A stretch of DNA of 64,000 bases, from NCBI GenBank assembly GCA_022702705.1, contig CM040428.1, positions 103,062,022 through 103,126,021 on the forward strand. The letters are read 5' to 3'. The stretch's first letter is position 1, and each line of letters starts with the position of its first letter. The position numbers were made by a program, and so were the translations under genes. Shown here piece after piece: positions 55,262 to 64,000 of this stretch. This DNA is from Papilionanthe hookeriana x Papilionanthe teres. Taxonomy: Eukaryota; Streptophyta; Magnoliopsida; Asparagales; Orchidaceae. A model generated the notes under the pieces. That model was not told where the DNA came from. It saw only the letters and a program-made list of their open reading frames with translations, and did not search any database.

Positions 55262-55422
55262 CTCGCCGACGGCGAGAAAAATCCCGCCGACAGCGAGATC
55301 GATCTCGCTGACAGCGAAGGTTAGAGCAAAAATTTCTCGCCGACAGCGGATTTTTCCCGAGAATTTTTGGTTCCGAAAAATATTAGCTCGCCGACGGCGA
55401 GAAAAATCTCGCTGACAGCGAG
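55262..55422 (+). promoter_or_regulatory. palindrome cluster upstream of ORF-B, element Z
   Basis: Six units: CTCGCCGACGGCGAG at 55,262-55,276 and 55,387-55,401, a perfectly paired variant CTCGCTGACAGCGAG at 55,408-55,422 (C-to-T matched by G-to-A), and three imperfect ones between. Confidence 0.7.
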
Positions 55423-55570
55423 GTCACAAAAAACACTTTAATCGACCTGGTCAAAAACACTATTCATCATCCCCAACCTCTCATTTTCGCAAAAACCGAC
55501 CTAGGGCTTGAGAGATCTTGGATTTGAAGCACTTTCATCACTCAAAAACACCGGATTTCATCTTCTCTTG

Positions 55571-55774
55571 GTAAGTTCTTCACTCCTATGCAAAAATTTT
55601 TGATTTTTACCATTGATTTCTTCTACATTGGGATATTTTGAAAAATTTTGAAATGTGAAGAAAATACTTGGAAGAATTTCATAGAAATTGATTTAAATGG
55701 ATTTTAGTTGTTGTGGGAAGCCTATTTAGTAATATTTTGGAGTTTAGTTAAAAAATTTTTTGTAAATTTCACAG
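55571..55774 (+). other. candidate 5'-leader intron of ORF-B, element Z
   Basis: Consensus donor TTG|GTAAGT at 55,571 and acceptor AATTTCACAG at 55,774; 204 nt, T/A-rich, ending 8 bases before the ORF-B ATG. The best-preserved of four such introns. Confidence 0.7.
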
Positions 55775-55782
55775 ATCGAGAA

Positions 55783-56965
55783 ATGGCTCCACGACAAAAG
55801 CGACGATTAGATTTTGACGAAACTCGATTCATTAATGCGAGAGCACAAACACGATATTTTCAAAATATTCAAGCAAGAAAGTGCATACAAGATCGAGTTT
55901 TCAAGAATCCAGGAGGAGAAGTAGAGCGAGTTATAAAGGAGCGAGGATGGGAAATTTTCTGTTTCGTTACCAACGTAGCAAATTGTGGAAGTAGTAAAAG
56001 AATTTTATGCAAATTTAACACAAGTCGAAGATGCACCAAGAAAGGTTAGAGGATTTTTCGTAGATTTCAGCGCTGCTAGGATTAACGCATATTATGAAGT
56101 TCAAGACACCTGGAGCGAATATGAAACTTTTGGAACTATGGAAGGACCATTAGAAGAAGTGATTAACTATCTCACTGATGGGAAAGGAGTCTGGAAGATA
56201 AAGCAGCGAGAACGGGTAAACTTCCCTCTTTCTATGCTAAATGCAACATCTAAAGCTCGGCGTTATTTTATTTGTTCTACTTTGTTACCTACCTACCACC
56301 ATAGTGAGGTAACAAGAGATGAAGCGAGCTTCCGAATTTCGTATTCGTAACCGTAAGAGTATTAATGTGGGAAATGTTATATATAAAAACATATTAGCCA
56401 CTGCTAGAAATGAAAGTGGAGGAGGACTAGGACATCTTGGTCTTATCTATGCACTTTTTCAATTATCTCGAGTAGAGGCAAGAGATGATGAGGAATGGAT
56501 AGAGCCTATGAAACCCCTAACTCAGGCTAATATAAAGAAATATGAATCCCATGAAGGATGGAGATCAGGAGTGAGAAGTTATTTCACTCAGTCAAGTAGA
56601 GATATACCCTCTACTAGCCATGAACCTCCTGAGCCTACCACTCCTACCCTACAAGATCTGATGAATGAACTGGTACTGCATAGGAGGAGTTTTGAGTAGT
56701 TTGGAGAGACAATGGGGAGAAGATTTGATCATTTTGGTCAAAGGATTGATAATTTGGAGAGAAGACACGATTATGATAGCGAATATCTCCAGCGACATTC
56801 GTAATACGAGATTGCATACTATGAAGCCGAACGTCGTTATAGGAGTGGTGATTTAGATGTTGTCTTTCCCGAGTGCCCCCGATATTCACAAGCATCATCC
56901 CGCTTCGGCCTTCTCACCTTACGGATCAAGTAGGAGATGATATAGCCTGGGACTTTGATGGATAA
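55783..56965 (+). pseudogene. ORF-B (plant transposon protein type), element Z
   Basis: Starts MAPRQKRRLDFDETRFINAR; then CIQDRVFKNPGGEVERVIKE, EVVKEFYANLTQVEDAPRKV, VRGFFVDFSAARINAYYEVQ, TDGKGVWKIKQRERVNFPLS, ARRYFICSTLLPTYHHSEVT, NVGNVIYKNILATARNESGG, a Ser/Pro-rich linker (SSRDIPSTSHEPPEPTTP), coiled-coil-like RRFDHFGQRIDNLERRHDYD, and an acidic WDFDG end at 56,965. Frameshifts near 55,985, 56,320 and 56,760 and a stop after HRRSFE make it a pseudogene. The domain is the putative plant transposon protein family (Transposase_32 as I recall it). It lies in the env position but looks cytosolic or nuclear. Confidence 0.8.
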
Positions 56966-58314
56966 GATTAGAGACTTTGTTTTGTTTGTTTTGATGTGAT
57001 GTTATGTTATTGGAAGACTTTATTATGTTTGTAATATTTTGTAGTTATGTGGATTGTGAATTTTGGATGTTTGTTTGATTATTTTGCTTGAGCTGTGTTT
57101 GTTTGATTATGTATTAGTAATTTGCAAATTTTCTGTTAATTAGAATGTTAGTTTTTCTTTAATATGTTTGTTAGTAGTTATAAATTTTAAATTTTTTTTA
57201 ATATGTTAGTAATTCATATGTGTAATGTAGAGTTAATTTTAATTGTTGTATTTAATACTTATCTCAGATTTTATCCCCGCATTTTCTTTAAATTGTTATA
57301 TATATGGAGAATACTAACAGCATGACAGTTCAATGAAAAATGAAAAAGCTTGCAAAAATTTCAAAGAAAAAAAGAAATACCTAAACTTCAAAGGTATGAT
57401 TTATTTACTTTCCCTTTTTCATTATTTAGAGTAGATATAAAAATTTAAGTTTGGGGGGGGAGTAAAATACAAATTTAGTTATTAACTTGTTCTCAATTTC
57501 TATTTTCAAATTATTATAAAATGATTTCTATAGCAAATTTTTTAATTTAATTAATATGAATTATTTTATTTAATTATTATAAAAAAGGTTAAATGAAATA
57601 TTTCTAGTGCTTTAATTAATTAAATAGAATAAAACATTTGGTTAAAGGGAATAAGAATATAGTAAACTAATTTTTAGTAAGGAAAACTATATTCTAAAAT
57701 TAAAATTCTTAAGTATTCAAGTGAAAAAGAAAAGATTGAAAATCAATGAAGTAAAAACTATGAAGTATATATAAGCTAAGAAATATTTCTAAGTTTCAAA
57801 TTTAGGAAGATGAAAATGAAGTTCAAAATTATTAACAGGCTCTCCAAATACAGTAATCCTCATTAGAAAAAAAAAAGAAAAAGAAAAAGAAAAAAGAAAA
57901 AGAAAAAAAAATGAGGAGAAGCTTGAGGAGATGCCTTATCAAAAATTGGCTTCATTTGAATTAACCTAAAGGGAAAAACTTAGATATTTCCAAACTTATG
58001 TTTATGGATTAGAACTTTACCTAATAGTGTTTTCTTGAATTTCTTATCATATGAATATCTTAAGTAGTTATTCTTTTAAATATAATCATTCCCGAAATGA
58101 ATAGTAAGCTAGAAATCTTAGACTCGATAACTAAATAATTTATTTCTATAAGATTAATTAAATTACATGAATTATTTTTATTTAACTTTATTATGATATT
58201 AATTAATCTAATTCATAGTTTATTTGAATTGAAAAATCTTACTATAGAAAACATTATTTTTATGTAGTACTAAAATTACTTCGAGGACAAGTAATAAGTA
58301 AGTTTGGGGGATTT
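56966..58314 (+). other. 3' untranslated region of element Z
   Basis: Internal polypurine tract AAGTTTGGGGGGGG (57,447-57,460), conserved purine block (57,835-57,960: GGCTCTCCAAATACAGTAAT, long A/G run, GAGGAGAAGCTTGAGG, ATCAAAAATTGGCTTC), hairpin-like ACTTCGAGGACAAGT (58,278-58,292) and terminal polypurine tract AAGTTTGGGGGATTT (58,300-58,314). No gene. Confidence 0.75.
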
Positions 58315-59889
58315 TGATCAATGAAAAATTTATTAAGAAATTCATACATATTTTTGATGAAATTGCACTTTAAAGAAAGGTATTTTCTTTATTTTGTTGC
58401 AGGAATGAAGAATTTAGGTGATAAAAGCAAAAATTATAAAAAGGAGCGGATTTGGAGCAAAAAGGAAGAAAATAATGCAATTTATGCTGAGCCGCCGATG
58501 GCGAGATCGAGCCCGCCGACGGCGAGGGTACGAGGAAGAAAATTCTGAAGGATTTATAACTGTCTCGCTGACAGCGAGCCCGAGCCCGCCGACAGCCGAG
58601 ATAGCGCGGTTCAAAGACTTTCTAGAAGCCTCGCCGACAAGCCGAGGTAGTTCGTCGCCGACGGCGAGCTAGTTCAAATGGCACAGATACATTGAACCTG
58701 GACACCTTTTGAAGAGATGCTTACACACCTCTTAGACCTTTGCTTACCTCTATATATAGAGGCCAAAAATTAGTCTTTTGTGTGTATTTTGTGTGTTCTA
58801 AGTGTGTTATAAGTGTGTGAGCAGTCTTTAGAATCTTAATTAGTGTAATTAGTGAGTCTTTAGTGAGTTTAGTGAGTAATTAGTGAGTCGTGCCGTATCG
58901 GAAGGAAGAGTCAAAGGAACTACGAGGAGTCCGCTGGGATAAATCAAGATAAGTATTTGTATTTATTGTTTTTAACTTTAAATGAAATCCATGCTTAGTT
59001 TAGTTCCCATGCATTCGAGTAGTTTATTTAGTCTTTCTCCCCGTTTATGAAATTAAGTGACTTGATGAAATTAAAATAGAGATACTTTTATATATTAATA
59101 AATTGTGATAATTTTTACTTAAAACTTAATTTACTTTTCAAACCGGCCATTTGATTTGTTAAAATGTGTTGATTTACAACTATAGTAAAAATTACATCCG
59201 ATATTCGGGGAATTCAAAAGCCTTGGAAGAAAGGTGCAAATAAATAGGGAAATAATATCATCGGGCGTAGAATCGAGCATTTTAGTGTGACGGACTAAAA
59301 TATTCAATTCGGTCCTATTGTTTGAGAGCCGAAGTGTAGAAGTTAGCCCTCGGGCGAGGGGAACGTGGGAGCTCCGAAGTGGCAGTCGGTATCCTCCCGA
59401 CCTAGCCAGCAGATTCGGCAATCAAACATAGGATTAGTCAATATTCTTTACACTTGGACCAAAGGGTAAAGAATATGAATGCTCCTATTTGTCACAATAC
59501 CTTAAAATTATCTATTTAAATTCATCAATCACTTAAATTTCTAAACAAGGGGAAAGATACTTTTTCTGAATAGTTAAGACTTATTTAGCAATTAGTTTAA
59601 TTTCCCGCACTTTCAATACGTATTAATTTTCTACTTAGTTAAGTTACCTAATTAAAATACTTAGTTTACTTTATTGCGCTTAAATTTAGAATTCCAAATT
59701 TTCGTATACTATTTTAAAATTATTATTATTATTATTTTAAAATTAGTTGTTATTTAATTTTCTCTTTCCCCGTGGGATCGATAACCGGGACTCCACTAGA
59801 GCCCCGTATTACTTGATACGATACGTATACTTGCGTAGCATCCACAACATAAATAATTACAATTCTATACATATAATATAGCGGGGTCA
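58315..59889 (+). repeat. LTR of element Z
   Basis: TGATCAATG start after an intact polypurine tract; ends GCGGGGTCA before a PBS; 1,575 bp. Palindrome units of the Z type fill 58,486-58,668, including CTCGCTGACAGCGAG at 58,564-58,578. A TATA box follows at 58,751. The end has GATACGATACGTATACTTGC. Because both a polypurine tract precedes it and a PBS follows it, the LTR looks shared between two units. Confidence 0.8.
58747..58762 (+). promoter_or_regulatory. TATA box of LTR Z inside a perfect palindrome
   Basis: CCTCTATATATAGAGG is a 16-base perfect palindrome containing TATATATA, about 85 bp downstream of the last palindrome unit and 435 bp into the LTR. Confidence 0.65.
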
Positions 59890-59993
59890 AGTTTTTGGCG
59901 TCGTTGCAATTAAATTAAAAATATCATAATATAAAATTGTGGGTCAGGCACTGTCCGACGCTGGTTGGTGTCGGGGTATTTTTTTTAGGTTGT
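59890..59993 (+). other. primer binding site and truncated leader after LTR Z
   Basis: AGTTTTTGGCGTCGTTGCAA begins at 59,890: TGGCGTCGTTGC matches the first 12 positions of the tRNA-Asp-type PBS with one change. After about 50 nt the sequence leaves the Athila pattern. CCGAC (59,955-59,959) and GTCGG (59,970-59,974) form a small hairpin. Confidence 0.65.
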
Positions 59994-60240
59994 GTGTTTA
60001 ATTTATAATTATATATAACTTGAAAGTAGCATTTGAATTTAAAAATAATTTTTTAAGTTTAAAAATTTTAGGATTTGAAATCAAAATGATCTTACATCCA
60101 AAATAGTTTATATAAACGAGCACCACACCACAAACCGTGTATCTATCCCGAAGAATAGACACACTGCTTGATGATGGGGCTCGGTTAAATAAATTAGAAG
60201 GTTTGTGACATCTGTTTGGTCTGCGAACCAATTTTATAAG
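59994..60240 (-). repeat. right arm of the long-range inverted repeat
   Basis: Reverse complement of 1-265. Its outer end (CCAATTTTATAAG at 60,228-60,240) is followed by two hairpins at 60,252-60,331. It lies next to the broken leader of LTR Z. Confidence 0.75.
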
Positions 60241-60251
60241 CCGACAAATTC

Positions 60252-60331
60252 CCCTGCTTAATATGAAGGAATTAAGCAGGGTTTATATTACCTGGGTTCT
60301 TAAAGTTCCCTATAAGGGCAAGCCCCTATAG
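60252..60331. other. two adjacent hairpins
   Basis: CCCTGCTTAAT (60,252-60,262) pairs perfectly with ATTAAGCAGGG (60,271-60,281), loop 8 nt. CTATAAGGG (60,310-60,318) pairs with CCCCTATAG (60,323-60,331) with one mismatch, loop 4 nt. No T-run follows. Function unknown; it could be a transposon subterminal structure. Confidence 0.6.
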
Positions 60332-61096
60332 TTAATTACATCTTAAATAACGGAAATCATTTAAGAAAACTCTCGATAATGATCAGTGGTTTTGCTCTCA
60401 AGAATATCAAAGTTTAAGGTTTTCAAACAATTGGATTTTGGAAATTTTAATAGAGATTAGCTCAAATTCGGAACAGTTCATTTTTAAGAGTCCAAAGGAA
60501 GAGAAGTAGGAGAAGCTGAGGATCCAAGAAGAATCTTGGCAACTTCCCAAACTATCCTATTGTTTGGCTTCAATTTGAGAGTTTAATTAATGTTTCAATC
60601 CTGCCAGTTTTAATTAATTAGGACTTATATTTGTATGATATAATCACACAAGTATCTTTGAAGATGTGAGGGTTTATGTCGTACCAAACGACAACCTCGA
60701 AGTCCTAAGACCGGTTAGGGCTTAATTTACATAACATGATTATGCAAATGCCTAACGAAGAGTTGAGGATTTATGTTGCACTAGACAAACTACCTCGAAA
60801 TCCTATTGCTTTGTTATTTAATTCTAAGAAAAGTTTTGTTGGAGTAGACTTAAGTTTTGTTGACGACGATGGCCATGCTGCCCACTATGCTCCAAGCTCC
60901 TTGTTGTTGCAGAGGTTTAGTTTAAGAAAGTGAAAATCAGGAGATGAAAGAAGTGTTTTGTTTTAGAAAAGTCTAAAAGTCCAAATGTCTATAATGTTTT
61001 ATTAGGGGAATCTTAAAGTTGGTTATAACAACACCGGTTAAGATCCCACGGTTCCATCATTCCGGCATCGTTATTTTTATCGAATTCACTTAGTCC
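60332..61096. other. unassigned sequence with a short internal duplication
   Basis: No supportable gene. A ~45-bp stretch (60,665-60,708, GTGAGGGTTTATGTCGTACC) recurs diverged at about 60,762-60,805 (TTGAGGATTTATGTTGCACT). A 65-codon frame (60,736-60,933) covers the second copy; I do not recognise its product and nothing supports translation. Confidence 0.4.
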
Positions 61097-64000
61097 TGTT
61101 GACCTCATTTTTGATGAGGTCTTTTCTTCTCCTTTTAGTACTTAGGATCTAGCCTTAGGCTTTTCCTTTGACTATCCTAGAGGACTAGAAATGGAATCCA
61201 CCACTTAGAAATTCAAACTACTTCTTAACTCCCCGCAAACCCCGCAAGCTTGATTGTAAACCCCTAGTCACCTGGAGGGTTGAGATCAAATGTGGAAGTT
61301 TAAAGGATGAGTTCCCTATAGGACTCTTTGGCCTTAGGATCACCCTGGGTGGCCTGGTCTGATGAGAGCTGACTTACACATACACTACACCCTCACACAC
61401 ACATCCTAAAAACCACACCTATACCCAACTTGATGTCCTAACTCATGTAGGTAATTCACATGGATGGACCTTAACCCCTAAGCCCCAGGTTAAGAGGGTT
61501 AGGAACAACATAGTGAATACCTCAAATGGGTCTTTTCATGACTCATATGAGCTTATCATGGCTTCATGGCTTAACCAAAATAATTTCATTTCACTTACAT
61601 TTGATCAACCTTCATTTTTTCAAAATTTCAATTTTTGACCTCGAGTCCGGATCCACCTAAACTTACCAAAAAAAACTGTTGAAATTACCCAAAACCTCCA
61701 AAATTTCCAAACCACCCAAAACTCCCCAAAATTAACCTTGACCATTCCAAACCATTCAAATTGATCATCCATAGCCAAAAATACCAAAATTTCCAAAAAT
61801 ACCCCAAATACCCTCCAAATTACCAAAATGCCCCTCTTGACCCAAAAATTCAAAAATTTCACAAATTCCCAGAAAATTCCAAAAAATCCCAAATATTCTC
61901 AATTTCATTTTGTTCAACTCCACCATGGGCCAATTTTGTCAATTTACCCCACGTTTACCAAAACCCCTAATTTGACCCATTTTTAACCCAAAGTGAACCC
62001 AATGTCAAACCAAACCACTCCAATTTACCTCAATTTTGGTCCAATTCATTTATAAACTTCAATTCAATATTCCTAATATCAATCTAGACCAAATCCAATC
62101 CCAATTTGATTGACATTTGAATCCAATTTCATTTTTAAGCTTAAAGCCCAATTTTGACCCATAACCCAAACTTAGCCCAAACCAACCCAATTCAACTCCA
62201 ATTAATCCCAAACCTTTTCTAAATCTTCCCTAACACCTCCAAAAACAAAACACTAACATAGTTTACCCAAAATTTGGACCCAAACCTTACTCAAATTCAA
62301 CCCAAACCCAAAATTCCCTAAATAGACCTAAATCCACCATGAACCCAAATAGGCCCAAATCCCAAAATTAAAGCCCAACCAAGGTTGAAAACTCTTTGTT
62401 ACACTCCCATAAACATTTCTCAACATTGACTTTACATCAATTTCAATAATAGCCCAACCCTAGACCAAGTTAGTTCATTTTGACCTATTTTGACTCTATC
62501 ACCAAGGGGACCCAAATTAGACTCAACTCAATTCCAAATCACCTCAAATTTGTCTCAAATCACTCATGAAACATCCTTAAACCAAACCCAACATTTATTT
62601 AGCATGTCCCTTTGCAAAAATTTTTATCCAAAAGCCCATTTTGAAACATAAAAGCACATTCCCTTAAACCATTTTAAAAGCCCACCTTTACCAAATTTTA
62701 AAAGCCCAAACCCATCCTAAAGCTCACATTACAATCTCATATCATCCTCACTCAATTAATATCACTCCCTAAGTGCTAAATCCATCATGAAAATCAAACC
62801 AAAATGGTATTATGCCAAATCCCATCAAATAACCCCAAAATTTCCAAAAATTCCTAAAACCCTTTTCCATGAAAATTGACCAAACTCTTGCCAAGCCAAA
62901 TGTGAGCCATGAAGCTACGTATAAGCCACATGAAGCCATGGATGTTTTGACTTTTCACCAAGCAATTAATGACAAGGGGAGGGGGACCTTTTCTAAGCTC
63001 TCACTAAACCTTTTTAACCCTTTTAATGTCTCACTCTAACCCAAAATTAACTTAAACAAAATTGACGTGGACTTCACCACACATGTGAGCCTGACCCACC
63101 TGACCTCCTCAGCCCAAAATCAGGCCATGGGGAGATGAACCAAACCCAAAACCATGGCTTGGACCAAATCAAGCCAAAATGGACACTCCTTCATGCCACT
63201 TTGATCCAGCCCCTTTACACTTGGCAAAACTCAATTGAACCCACAGGAATCAAGCACTGACCTCCCTGATGACAACAGTGACCTGACCCTGCCGGCCAGC
63301 CGCCTGAGTCGCCGGAAAATGCCATGGCCGAAACTTTGGGATGAGCCAATGTTTGGAACTCCCACCTGCTGAGCTGCCCCATGCCCAATGGCCATTGCAG
63401 ATGTTCTTCCCTTGCCCTGAGCAGTTGATTCAAGCCCCTAACTCCCCCTGGGAAGTCATGGCTATGGCTATTTAAGCCAGCCAACCCCTCTCGGCCAAAA
63501 GGTTGGCTGAACCAAACCTTCACAGAATCCCTCCAAACTCTTAACAAAACTTCCCCTAGCCAAGAGCAATCCATCCCCACTATTCTCCTGCCCTAACTCC
63601 CACTGATTGAGCTCAATTTTGGAGCTCAATTCTCAGGCCAGAACAGGACACTCTCAAATCGTCCACCAAAATCAAATTAAACTCACCCACACCTGCACAA
63701 GACCAAGAGAAGGAGTTCCCCGGTGAAAGCCCCCTCTCCAGGCCACCCATTTATTCTAGCCTCCAAAGGTTGAAATCAGGTCTGGTGGAAATCAGGTCTA
63801 GACAATTCCCAAGGGCTAGAGACTTTATCTGGAGCTTGCTTAGGTTCAATCGAAGGTGACACAACTCTCATATCGAAGCCACACTTCTCTGAGCAAAGGT
63901 ATGAGCTCTCTCTTCTTCCCGAGCTTATGAACATTCTCTATTTTGATTGGGTTAATTTCATGCCACATAAACCATATGGATGTGTTCGTCTCTTCAAGAT
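61097..64000 (+). repeat. long LTR-like repeat, copy C (continues past the window)
   Basis: TGTTGACCTCATTTTTGATG starts the element, with GACCTCAT/ATGAGGTC forming a perfect terminal hairpin. The order of features follows copies A and B: a terminal stretch, ACACACCCTCACACACACAT, then a ~1.2-kb G-poor tract of CCAAAATT/CCCAATTT words (61,600-62,800). A GC-richer segment with a TATA box (63,469) and a pyrimidine-rich presumed leader follow. This looks like U3 plus R of an unassigned LTR retrotransposon. ORFs here (61,620-61,970; 63,215-63,580) are compositional. Confidence 0.55.
63469..63476 (+). promoter_or_regulatory. candidate TATA box in copy C
   Basis: GGCTATTTAAGCCAGCC, a TATA variant in a locally GC-rich context some 2.37 kb into the repeat, followed by a C/T-rich stretch. 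It fits a U3/R junction of a long LTR. Confidence 0.45.

Larger units (their letters stand above)
51482..59889 (+). mobile_element. Athila-type 3' half, element Z
   Basis: RNase H, integrase, pol-end motif, palindromes, TATA, long first accessory ORF (53,707), palindromes, intron, ORF-B (55,783), two polypurine tracts and LTR (58,315-59,889). Its palindromes are of a third sequence family, CTCGCCGACGGCGAG. The LTR is followed by a PBS-like leader, as if another unit had once followed. Confidence 0.8.

Noticed and set aside
63215..63580. 121-codon minus-strand frame in copy C
   Set aside because: It crosses the TATA box and presumed transcription start of the LTR on the opposite strand; composition effect only.
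1..64000. tRNA, rRNA or host protein-coding genes
   Set aside because: None seen on either strand by reading for cloverleaf arms, conserved rRNA words or non-element domains; every domain found belongs to a retroelement.

Overview
The window looks like a heterochromatic, repeat-on-repeat stretch of a flowering-plant nuclear genome. It is AT-rich, has no recognisable host gene, and is built almost entirely from decayed retrotransposons. Two classes dominate. The first is Ty3/gypsy LTR elements of the Athila type: LTRs of about 1.6-1.8 kb, a tRNA-Asp-like primer binding site, gag-pro-RT-RNase H-IN, and two extra ORFs after pol. The second is plant L1-type LINEs with ORF1, endonuclease, RT and RNase H. 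The host species cannot be named from the sequence.

Layout. 1-265 is one arm of an inverted repeat whose partner lies at 59,994-60,240. 336-4,320 is a broken plus-strand Athila-like 3' half ('L'), interrupted by an LTR-like repeat (copy A, 2,169-3,560). 4,698-10,556 (minus) and 10,610-12,641 (plus) are two LINEs between (AT)n tracts. 13,405-14,450 is a tandem array with 84-bp and 62-bp monomers. 15,080-18,704 is a second long LTR-like copy (B) carrying 80-bp and 62-bp tandem repeats. 18,705-23,571 is a plus-strand Athila 3' end with its LTR ('X+'). 23,572-51,470 is a minus-strand head-to-tail chain of Athila units with single LTRs between units: Y integrase, ORF-A, ORF-B, LTR (split by a third LINE), gag-pro, partial LTR, then the nearly complete X element, its LTR, and gag again. 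51,482-59,889 is a plus-strand Athila 3' half ('Z') ending in an LTR followed by a PBS. 61,097 to the end is a third LTR-like copy (C) with a TATA box.

How the parts work together. In elements L, X, Y and Z, pol is followed by the same programme: a conserved pol-end motif, a cluster of GC-rich palindromes, ORF-A, a second palindrome cluster, a leader with a conserved intron of about 204 nt, ORF-B (plant transposon protein domain), an internal polypurine tract, a conserved purine-rich block, the terminal polypurine tract, and an LTR that carries the same kind of palindromes upstream of its TATA box. The palindrome sequence differs between families, but its position and base-pairing are kept, and TATA boxes follow the ORF-A clusters in X, Y and Z. 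I read this as a repeated cis-regulatory module that drives the LTR and the accessory ORFs separately. This is the most interesting signal in the window. Every pol is broken by stops, frameshifts or catalytic substitutions, so the elements seen here are non-autonomous relics.
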